Numbered from the stretch's first letter, positions 46,239-55,514 are shown. The stretch is 64,000 nt of DNA from Geminicoccaceae bacterium (GCA_025999455.1 AP024683.1:1991501-2055500); one strand, 5' to 3'. The notes: generated by a model not told the origin, from the letters alone. Made by a program: numbers and translations.

Positions 46239-47275
46239 AGAAGCATCTCAATACGCTTTACGTGACGACCGAAGGTGCACGCCTGAAACGGGACGGCCTC
46301 AATCTCGTCGTCACGGTCGAAGGCGTCGAGAAGGCGCGCTTCCCGATCCACGGACTGGGTGGCGTGGTGGCGATCGGCCGGGTCGGTGCCAGTTCCGGTG
46401 CCTTGGGTTTTTTGGCCGAGCACGGCGTCACCACGACCTTCCTTTCGGAGAACGGGCGGTTCGTGGCGCGGCTCGAGGGGCCCGTTTCCGGCAACGTGCT
46501 GCTGCGAAGAGCGCAATATCGGGCGAGTGAAGACCCGGCCCTGTGCGCCGCCGTGGTGCGCAGCGTCGTGATCGGCAAGGCGTTGAACCAGCGTGCCGTG
46601 GTCCGCCGGGTGTTGCGGGACCACGGCGAGCGTCTGGCGATGGGTGAGGGCGAGACGGCTCTGATCGAAGTGGAGTGGCGTTTGACCGACGTCGCCCGTC
46701 GGGCGTTACGGACCGAAGACGTCGATGCGCTGCGCGGTCTGGAAGGCGAGGCGAGCCGCCATTATTTCTCGGTATTCGGCAAATTCATTCTCGCCGACGG
46801 TCCTTGGCGATTCGACGGCCGCGTACGGCGCCCGCCACGCGATCCGGTGAACGCGCTCCTGTCGTTCGTCTACACCTTGCTGACCCACGACTTGCGATCG
46901 GCCTGTGAGACGGTCGGTCTCGACCCGGCGGTCGGTTTCCTCCATCGGGATCGTCCGGGGCGGCCGTCGCTCGCGCTCGATCTGGCCGAGGAGTTCCGAC
47001 CGTGGCTGGCCGACCGTTTGGTGTTGGCGATGATCAACCGCCGCCAGCTCTCGCCGAACGATTTCCGGCTTTTCGAGAATGGTGCGGTGATGCTTTCGGA
47101 CGAGGCGCGTCGATCGGTGATCGTGGCCTGGCAGGAGCGGAAGCGGGAAGAATTGCGACACCCGTTCCTCGAGGAGACCACGACGATCGGGCTCGTGCCG
47201 ATCCTCCAGGCGCAGCTCCTCGCTCGGCATCTGCGCGGTGAGCTCGATGCCTATCCTGCGTTCGTCTGGAAATGA
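46235..47275 (+). CDS. cas1: Cas1 integrase (type I-C)
   Basis: A 346-residue metal-dependent integrase that, with Cas2, inserts new spacers at the leader end. It carries the N-terminal LYVTTEGARLKRDGLNLVV of the I-C subgroup, the catalytic Glu in LEGEASRHYFSVFGKFI, His in GFLHRDRPGRPSLALDLAEE and the following acidic residue in that helix. All catalytic residues are present, so adaptation should be functional. The start overlaps the cas4 stop. Confidence 0.97.
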   Translation: MKKHLNTLYVTTEGARLKRDGLNLVVTVEGVEKARFPIHGLGGVVAIGRVGASSGALGFLAEHGVTTTFLSENGRFVARLEGPVSGNVLLRRAQYRASEDPALCAAVVRSVVIGKALNQRAVVRRVLRDHGERLAMGEGETALIEVEWRLTDVARRALRTEDVDALRGLEGEASRHYFSVFGKFILADGPWRFDGRVRRPPRDPVNALLSFVYTLLTHDLRSACETVGLDPAVGFLHRDRPGRPSLALDLAEEFRPWLADRLVLAMINRRQLSPNDFRLFENGAVMLSDEARRSVIVAWQERKREELRHPFLEETTTIGLVPILQAQLLARHLRGELDAYPAFVWK

Positions 47276-47278
47276 ACC

Positions 47279-47569
47279 ATGATGGTCCTCGTGAGCTACG
47301 ACGTCCGCACCGACAGCGAAGGTGGCAAGAGGCGGCTGCGCCGTGTGGCGCGGGCCTGTCAGGATTGGGGTCAGCGTGTCCAATTCTCGGTTTTCGAGTG
47401 CGAGGTCGATCCCGCGCAGTGGGTGGAACTCCGGGCCCGTTTGGTGCGGGAGATCGATCCCGAGCAGGACTCGCTGCGCTTCTATTTTCTCGGTGCGAAT
47501 TGGCGACGTCGTGTCGAGCACGTGGGCGCCAAGCCCTCCTACGATCCGGGCGGGCCTCTCGTGGTCTGA
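47279..47569 (+). CDS. cas2: Cas2
   Basis: A 96-residue ferredoxin-fold protein forming the central dimer of the Cas1-Cas2 integrase. It begins MMVLVSYDVRTDSEGGKRRL with the conserved Asp at the end of strand one, followed by RRVARACQDWGQRVQFSVFE and a C-terminal GAKPSYDPGGPLVV. It starts 3 nt after the cas1 stop and ends the cas operon, 181 nt before the first CRISPR repeat. Confidence 0.97.
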   Translation: MMVLVSYDVRTDSEGGKRRLRRVARACQDWGQRVQFSVFECEVDPAQWVELRARLVREIDPEQDSLRFYFLGANWRRRVEHVGAKPSYDPGGPLVV

Positions 47570-47618
47570 GCCGTGCGAACCGAGAGTGTCGCGGCGCTCG
47601 CTCGGAGGTTCGCACGGC
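47570..47618. repeat. Perfect 12-bp inverted repeat directly after cas2
   Basis: GCCGTGCGAACC at 47570-47581 and its exact reverse complement GGTTCGCACGGC at 47607-47618 are separated by 25 nt and begin at the base after the cas2 stop. There is no T-tract, so a simple intrinsic terminator is not indicated. A binding site or an RNA stem separating the cas mRNA from the array transcript is possible. Confidence 0.8.
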
Positions 47619-47750
47619 GCGGGAGGCGCGCTGCGAGGCGGATCGCCTTCGGGCGACGGGAACCGTTCGGCCGGCGGCCGGGCGGCCCCGTGGTGGTTCG
47701 CACACGCGACCGGATTTTCGCCGACTGGGAAAGGGCTTAGGATGGGCGCC
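47570..47750 (+). promoter_or_regulatory. CRISPR leader
   Basis: These 181 nt between cas2 and the first repeat occupy the leader position of type I-C loci and must hold the array promoter and integration signals. GGTTCGCAC occurs at 47607-47615 and again at 47695-47703. A weak -10-like TAGGAT lies at 47738-47743, just before the first repeat, without a convincing -35. The first 49 nt form a 12-bp inverted repeat (separate entry). No reading frame is supported here. Confidence 0.7.
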
Positions 47751-50700
47751 ATCGCCCCCCGCGCGGGGGCGCGGATTGAAACGATCATCGGCTCGGTCCC
47801 CAGCCGGCACCGATAGCGATCGCCCCCCGCGCGGGGGCGCGGATTGAAACGAGCACAAGAGGCTCGAGGTCGGCGCCCCAGCGCATCGCCCCCCGCGCGG
47901 GGGCGCGGATTGAAACTCCCCATCGGGCGCGTCGCCGGCGGCCGTGCCGCATCGCCCCCCGCGCGGGGGCGCGGATTGAAACGAGGTCGGCGCGAAGCGA
48001 GGCGATCGTCCAGCCCGATCGCCCCCCGCGCGGGGGCGCGGATTGAAACAGCTCGGCGGCGGAGCGGTCGGTGCACGATCGCGAAATCGCCCCCCGCGCG
48101 GGGGCGCGGATTGAAACGACGACGATGACCGGGGCCGCGTCGGTGCCGCCGAAATCGCCCCCCGCGCGGGGGCGCGGATTGAAACCCATTGCCGCGCGAT
48201 CTCGGCCCAGGAGAGCCATCATCGCCCCCCGCGCGGGGGCGCGGATTGAAACTTTTCGGCTTCTCCGGCGCGATCACGGAGCCGGCTCATCGCCCCCCGC
48301 GCGGGGGCGCGGATTGAAACACGAACCAGACCGTCGGTCTGTTCTCACGCAAGGGATCGCCCCCCGCGCGGGGGCGCGGATTGAAACCTTGCTCGAGGGC
48401 CCGCGCGTCCAGAGCGGCGCCCGATCGCCCCCCGCGCGGGGGCGCGGATTGAAACGTCTCGGAGTTCGGCGCGGATCGCCTCGATGCGCTCATCGCCCCC
48501 CGCGCGGGGGCGCGGATTGAAACGGCGGCAGAACGCGAGCGAAGAACGCGGTTGGCGTATCGCCCCCCGCGCGGGGGCGCGGATTGAAACATGCGCGAGA
48601 TGGACTGAATCGTCGGTGTCGAGACATCGCCCCCCGCGCGGGGGCGCGGATTGAAACGTCGAGACGAAGAGCGGTGGGCGCATCGTCGAGTGATCGCCCC
48701 CCGCGCGGGGGCGCGGATTGAAACCTTGCCGCACCCCGCGCGCCGCTGATGACGAGCCGCATCGCCCCCCGCGCGGGGGCGCGGATTGAAACCCTCGCGA
48801 GGACTGCACGCTCGCGGCTGAGCGCGTATCGCCCCCCGCGCGGGGGCGCGGATTGAAACGTGGACACCTTGTCGAACACCTGGGCGAAGCGGGATCGCCC
48901 CCCGCGCGGGGGCGCGGATTGAAACTGATGCGGCGCAGCGCAGGCTCAGCGGCCTAGCGTATCGCCCCCCGCGCGGGGGCGCGGATTGAAACGCGGCGGC
49001 CGTGCCGCGGCTGCTCGTGGTCGTGCACATCGCCCCCCGCGCGGGGGCGCGGATTGAAACGACGCCGCGCCGATCCGGTGCTGGCGTCGGCCCTTATCGC
49101 CCCCCGCGCGGGGGCGCGGATTGAAACTGTGGCGCGGTTGCCGGATGGCACGGATCCGGCCATCGCCCCCCGCGCGGGGGCGCGGATTGAAACAGCACCT
49201 TTGCGGTCGAGATCGCGATCTCCGACGAATCGCCCCCCGCGCGGGGGCGCGGATTGAAACCCAAAATGCCGCGCCTACGACACAGTTCAGCGCAAATCGC
49301 CCCCCGCGCGGGGGCGCGGATTGAAACTCGCGCACAAACGCGAGAAGCTCGTCCGCAGTCATATCGCCCCCCGCGCGGGGGCGCGGATTGAAACAGGTAC
49401 GGCAAGCAGCGCGGGCAGCTACTAGCGTCATCGCCCCCCGCGCGGGGGCGCGGATTGAAACGAGCCGCCGAACCCGCCGCAGCAGCGCGTCGCTGTGATC
49501 GCCCCCCGCGCGGGGGCGCGGATTGAAACAGGAGCCTCGCCGCGCTCTACCCAAGTCTCGCCGATCGCCCCCCGCGCGGGGGCGCGGATTGAAACGCCTC
49601 GTAGTACGCCAGCCCGTCGCGCTCGATCAAATCGCCCCCCGCGCGGGGGCGCGGATTGAAACGCGCAACAATTTATTCCCAGGCCACCAAGCGCCGCCAT
49701 CGCCCCCCGCGCGGGGGCGCGGATTGAAACGACGCGCTGTTGGCGCACGCTGCGCGCAGCGGTCTCATCGCCCCCCGCGCGGGGGCGCGGATTGAAACGC
49801 CGTTTTTGTTGAAAGTCACGCGGCCGTGTCGTATCGCCCCCCGCGCGGGGGCGCGGATTGAAACGATCCACCGTTGTCTCCTCCGGCCGCCCCCGCGCGG
49901 ATCGCCCCCCGCGCGGGGGCGCGGATTGAAACTCGGCGGTGGCCTCGAGTCCGGCCATCGCGATGCAATCGCCCCCCGCGCGGGGGCGCGGATTGAAACA
50001 CGTTCACCCACCGCATCAGCTCGTCGTCGACGCATCGCCCCCCGCGCGGGGGCGCGGATTGAAACGCGGCGCTCGTCTGACTGTCGAATGCCTCGACAAA
50101 TCGCCCCCCGCGCGGGGGCGCGGATTGAAACACGGCCGGTTCCCTCGCCGACATCGGCGCCGCGCTGATCGCCCCCCGCGCGGGGGCGCGGATTGAAACG
50201 GTGCGGCGGACGCCGAGGAGGAGGATGACGGCGCATCGCCCCCCGCGCGGGGGCGCGGATTGAAACCTTGCCGCACCCCGCGCGCCGCTGATGACGAGCC
50301 GCATCGCCCCCCGCGCGAGGGCGCGGATTGAAACCTCTTCGAGGACATAGCGCGGACGCTCGGCACCTCATCGCCCCCCGCGCGGGGGCGCGGATTGAAA
50401 CTTCGGTGAGGCGCCCGCGCTGCAGCGTGTTGTCGAATCGCCCCCCGCGCGGGGGCGCGGATTGAAACCATAAACAGTGGGGGACCTGGGAGTCTAATCC
50501 ATTATCGCCCCCCGCGCGGGGGCGCGGATTGAAACTGTTGGGATTACGCGGCCGGGAGTTAGGTGCTATAATCGCCCCCCGCGCGGGGGCGCGGATTGAA
50601 ACTGACGACGGTGGCCGGTGCTGTTGGTTGGCTCGCGTCATCGCCCCCCGCGCGGGGGCGCGGATTGAAACGCCAAATCGACGCGCGATCCCGCAAATAT

Positions 50701-53700
50701 CGTCGCATCGCCCCCCGCGCGGGGGCGCGGATTGAAACATCACGCACAAGATGTACGACGAAGGCACCACCGTGATCGCCCCCGCGCGGGGGCGCGGATT
50801 GAAACGACTGTCGCTGCGGCGAGCTGGTCGTAACCGCCTTCATCGCCCCCCGCGCGGGGGCGCGGATTGAAACTACGTAGTTGACTTTGAACGCAAGCCT
50901 AGCCGCCGCTATCGCCCCCCGCGCGGGGGCGCGGATTGAAACAGCTGCACAGCTGGAGCTGCCCCGACGACCTCGTGATCGCCCCCCGCGCGGGGGCGCG
51001 GATTGAAACGCGCACCGGCCCGACGCCGGGCGAGCCGACCGCGACATCGCCCCCCGCGCGGGGGCGCGGATTGAAACACGCTGCGCGAGCGGCCGTGCAG
51101 CCGGGCCGGGCATCGCCCCCCGCGCGGGGGCGCGGATTGAAACGAGGCTACGGAGCGCACCGACCGGGCGTCGGCGCATCGCCCCCCGCGCGGGGGCGCG
51201 GATTGAAACATGCGCCATCTCCCTCGGCCGCCCCCGCGCGGGCATCGCCCCCTGCGCGGGGGCGCGGATTGAAACGGCTCGCCTGGAACGATTGGGGCCG
51301 GTGCGGTCAAATCGCCCCCCGCGCGGGGGCGCGGATTGAAACTCGTTGGGCCGCGGCTCGGGTCTACGACGCCGCGTATCGCCCCCCGCGCGGGGGCGCG
51401 GATTGAAACGTGGCGACGGCACGTGGGCACGTCCGAACAACAGGTATCGCCCCCCGCGCGGGGGCGCGGATTGAAACCTGCGTCGTCGCCGGCGACGACG
51501 ACGTCGACCGCGATCGCCCCCCGCGCGGGGGCGCGGATTGAAACTCGAGCTCGGCCGCCGCGGCGCCGATTCCGAGAGGATCGCCCCCCGCGCGGGGGCG
51601 CGGATTGAAACTCCTCAGTCTCCCAACGCGTCCCGTTCCACACGGATCGCCCCCCGCGCGGGGGCGCGGATTGAAACAACGTCCTCATCCAGCAGGGCAC
51701 GCAGATCGCAGGGATCGCCCCCCGCGCGGGGGCGCGGATTGAAACATCACGCGCGGCGCGACCGTCGACGAGGCCCGCGCATCGCCCCCCGCGCGGGGGC
51801 GCGGATTGAAACGCGGCGCTCGTCTGACTGTCGAAGGCCTCGACCACATCGCCCCCCGCGCGGGGGCGCGGATTGAAACTCGTCGATGGCGAGGTCAAAT
51901 TCGGTGATCTCGCGAATCGCCCCCCGCGCGGGGGCGCGGATTGAAACTCGCGAGGGAACAGGCGCGCCTCGCTCAGCTCGACATCGCCCCCCGCGCGGGG
52001 GCGCGGATTGAAACGCGGCGCAGCGTTTCGCTGGCACGGCGCGCAACGATCGCCCCCCGCGCGGGGGCGCGGATTGAAACCTGGCCCTCGACGATCCGGA
52101 CGAGCGCCGGCGCCTCATCGCCCCCCGCGCGGGGGCGCGGATTGAAACGACATCTCGGCCATGAGCGACTCTGCAGACATCCAGATCGCCCCCCGCGCGG
52201 GGGCGCGGATTGAAACTAGAACCCGAGATGCTCGACATCTCGGCCATGAGCGATCGCCCCCCGCGCGGGGGCGCGGATTGAAACCTCGACGCTCCGGCTA
52301 CGGGCCGCTATCTACGCGCATCGCCCCCCGCGCGGGGGCGCGGATTGAAACTCGTCGACCCGCCGAATTTGATCTACCAGGTCCACATCGCCCCCCGCGC
52401 GGGGGCGCGGATTGAAACACCCTGTCGCGCGTCGCGATCGACACCGGTTTCGAATCGCCCCCCGCGCGGGGGCGCGGATTGAAACTCTCTGCTTCTGATG
52501 TCACGCGCCCTGCAGCGCCATCGCCCCCCGCGCGGGGGCGCGGATTGAAACTCGTCGATGGCGAGGTCAAATTCGGTGATCTCGCGAATCGCCCCCCGCG
52601 CGGGGGCGCGGATTGAAACGACGTCGCGATCGACGTTGTCGTCAGTGGCGACGAATCGCCCCCCGCGCGGGGGCGCGGATTGAAACCCCGCCGACGCTAC
52701 GGTCGTAGCCCATAACGGCACGAATCGCCCCCCGCGCGGGGGCGCGGATTGAAACGGCGCGTAACGTCCTCGGCCGCCCGTGGCTCAGTCACATCGCCCC
52801 CCGCGCGGGGGCGCGGATTGAAACGAGAGCACGCTCCTCGACTGCCCGGATCGTGCACGATCGCCCCCCGCGCGGGGGCGCGGATTGAAACGCAGCTGCT
52901 CCTGCAGCGCGCGCAGGAGCTCGCATCGCCCCCCGCGCGGGGGCGCGGATTGAAACGAGCTGCGGCGACGCGGGCGCGTCGTCCTCGCGCCATCGCCCCC
53001 CGCGCGGGGGCGCGGATTGAAACGCCGGAGGCTAGCGCGCCCTCCACGGCACGGCCAGCATCGCCCCCCGCGCGGGGGCGCGGATTGAAACGCGGGTCCG
53101 CAACGGGGGCCGTTAAGGGCCCCCGCCATCGCCCCCCGCGCGGGGGCGCGGATTGAAACCACGAGACCGGCGTGCCGCGTGACAACCACGGGCCGCATCG
53201 CCCCCCGCGCGGGGGCGCGGATTGAAACTGTGGCCTTCGCGGCCGCTTCGGCGCTCGCGCGGAAATCGCCCCCCGCGCGGGGGCGCGGATTGAAACAATC
53301 CTTTTGCGCTGCTGCCCGCACGTCAGCATCGGATCGCCCCCCGCGCGGGGGCGCGGATTGAAACGGGCCGGGGTCGATCGCAAGACCCTGGTCCGGGAGT
53401 ATCGCCCCCCGCGCGGGGGCGCGGATTGAAACTTCCGCGCGCCGCAGTTCGGCACGGATTGCGTCGGATCGCCCCCCGCGCGGGGGCGCGGATTGAAACC
53501 TCGGACGGGGACGCCGTGTCAGCCGGCGCCCCCTCATCGCCCCCCGCGCGGGGGCGCGGATTGAAACGGCGGCCGCCGAAGCGGCCGCCTGCTCCGCCGC
53601 CGATCGCCCCCCGCGCGGGGGCGCGGATTGAAACACCCTTTGGCTCGAACGCCGGCGGTGGAACCGCCGCATCGCCCCCCGCGCGGGGGCGCGGATTGAA

Positions 53701-55093
53701 ACGCCAAGGGGGCGCAACCGATCGCGGTCGCGTACCATCGCCCCCCGCGCGGGGGCGCGGATTGAAACGGCCCTGACCGCCTCGGCGGCCGCCGATCGAT
53801 CGGATCGCCCCCCGCGCGGGGGCGCGGATTGAAACGCGAAGGCGTCCCAACTCCGCCACTCCCCGCCACGGATCGCCCCCCGCGCGGGGGCGCGGATTGA
53901 AACGGCGGCCGCTTCGGCGGCCGCCTGCTCCGCCGCCGCATCGCCCCCCGCGCGGGGGCGCGGATTGAAACCGGGCTCGTCGAGCTCCCGAGCTCCCGAG
54001 CTCCGGGATCGCCCCCCGCGCGGGGGCGCGGATTGAAACAAAAGCGGCGAGCGGCCGTGCCACAAGGGCTCAGCATCGCCCCCCGCGCGGGGGCGCGGAT
54101 TGAAACGCGGACCCGGCTCACCGGCAACTCCCCCGCCGCTCATCGCCCCCCGCGCGGGGGCGCGGATTGAAACTCTTCTCCTTCTCTGGCCCCGATTTTC
54201 ACCCGAGTGATCGCCCCCCGCGCGGGGGCGCGGATTGAAACTAGACCAACCCGACGTTGACGTGTGGGCAGGCCCATCGCCCCCCGCGCGGGGGCGCGGA
54301 TTGAAACCTTGCGAATCGCCTCGGCTCCCGCGGAGTTATCCGATCGCCCCCCGCGCGGGGGCGCGGATTGAAACGGCCCCTGCCGACCGATCGGCGGGGT
54401 CAATCGACCCATCGCCCCCCGCGCGGGGGCGCGGATTGAAACCCGCCCCCGCCGATCGGTCGGAGGGGTCAAGCGACATCGCCCCCCGCGCGGGGGCGCG
54501 GATTGAAACACTCGAGTGAAAATCGGGGGGGTTGACTGTTACCATCGCCCCCCGCGCGGGGGCGCGGATTGAAACCGAGCTCCGGGCTCCGAGGGGCTAG
54601 AAACAGAAGCATCGCCCCCCGCGCGGGGGCGCGGATTGAAACGGGCCCTGTCAACGCGAGCGGGCGGCCGAACCGATCGCCCCCCGCGCGGGGGCGCGGA
54701 TTGAAACCGGCCGTCGCCCGGGCCTCGGCGCAACCGGCGCGGATCGCCCCCCGCGCGGGGGCGCGGATTGAAACGAAAGCGCTTGCCATGCTTGGTTTTC
54801 CCGGACGTAGGATCGCCCCCCGCGCGGGGGCGCGGATTGAAACCGAGCTCGGGAGCTCGGAGCTCCGGGGTCCGGGGATCGCCCCCCGCGCGGGGGCGCG
54901 GATTGAAACGGGCCCGGTTGAGCCGGGCCCGGGCGGCGTCGAGATCGCCCCCCGCGCGGGGGCGCGGATTGAAACCTAGTGTACACACGGTGCTCAAAAA
55001 CGCCTCGGATCGCCCCCCGCGCGGGGGCGCGGATTGAAACACCAGTGTACCCGAACCGGGGTCGCCGTGGTACGCATCGCCCCCCGCGCGGGG
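47751..55093 (+). CRISPR. Type I-C CRISPR array, 109 full repeats and 109 spacers
   Basis: The 32-nt repeat begins ATCGCCCCCCGCGCGGGG and ends GCGCGGATTGAAAC; the palindromic core forms the stem and the end gives the crRNA 5' handle. Repeat-to-repeat distances range from 65 to 69 nt, so spacers are 33-37 nt. I counted 109 complete repeats (first at 47751, last at 55009) and a 110th, chimeric one from 55076. Only three full repeats vary: number 39 (50303, G to A in the stem), 46 (50775, one C missing, 31 nt) and 53 (51244, C to T). Orientation from the leader and the ATTGAAAC end is plus. All long frames in this interval are translations of the repeat. Spacer number n follows repeat number n in the notes below. 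Confidence 0.99.
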
Positions 55094-55162
55094 ATGAACC
55101 GGATCATGATTCCAGCCGGCGAGAGGTGGGTTGGTGTCCCGCGCACGCGCGGGGACGAGGCC
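55073..55162 (+). CRISPR. Relic of a type I-E CRISPR array fused to the I-C trailer
   Basis: The last repeat starts as I-C (18 nt identical, 55076-55093) but continues ATGAACCG instead of GCGCGGATTGAAAC, so its 3' part CGCGCGGGGATGAACCG (55085-55101) is that of a type I-E repeat. If a 29-nt I-E repeat is laid on its end it occupies 55073-55101. Exactly 32 nt later a second I-E-like repeat starts, GTGTCCCGCGCACGCGCGGG at 55134, matching a typical I-E repeat at about 22 of 29 positions to 55162. A 29 + 32 = 61-nt period is the I-E standard. No cas genes of type I-E are in the window. Confidence 0.75.
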
Positions 55163-55514
55163 TTCCGTTCGCGCTGCGCGGGGGCGATCGACGTTCTACT
55201 TCAACGGCACCCTTGCCGCCGCTGGCTCGCGCCCCCCGCGCGGCCCTCGCACGATGACCGGAAAGCCGACGGCCGCCGAGAGCTGCGCCGGGCGTGCCGC
55301 GCGCCCGGAGCGCGAATCCCACGAACGGCGCCGGGCGGGAACGAGCCTCGGACGGCTTGCGATCCGCGCGACGGTGCCCGGACTCGACGGTCGGCCCGGC
55401 GGCGTGGATCGCACCGAGCGCGGCCGGTCGATCCCGCGAACGTGCGGAAGCCCCGGGCCCGGAAGCAACGTCGTCGAGCGCCCGGCGAGGCCGATCCGGC
55501 CGAGGTGCGAACCC
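55163..55514. other. Non-coding region between CRISPR relic and lpd
   Basis: About 350 nt without a supportable gene on either strand. It contains scattered pieces resembling the repeat core, for example CGCCCCCCGCGCGG at 55230-55243 and GCGCTGCGCGGGGGCGAT near 55171, but neither is in phase with the upstream repeats nor flanked by a second copy. It may be decayed array DNA or simply GC-rich spacer. Confidence 0.5.

Noticed and set aside
48665-48692. Spacers 13 and 14 sharing GTCGAGAC as a possible overlap
   Set aside because: Only eight bases agree, and the implied upstream bases would not fit the PAM suggested by spacers 66 and 67, so chance is likely.
47773-55037. Many long open frames on both strands with recurring peptides such as [16 protein letters not shown] and SAPPRGGR
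   Set aside because: They are translations of the CRISPR repeat in its possible frames; the 32-nt repeat contains no stop in several frames, so frames run through many units. No gene is present.
55171-55260. Further degenerate CRISPR repeats beyond the I-E relic (cores near 55171 and 55230)
   Set aside because: They match only the GC palindrome for 12-14 nt, are not at 61- or 67-nt spacing, and lack the diagnostic ends ATTGAAAC or ATGAACCG.
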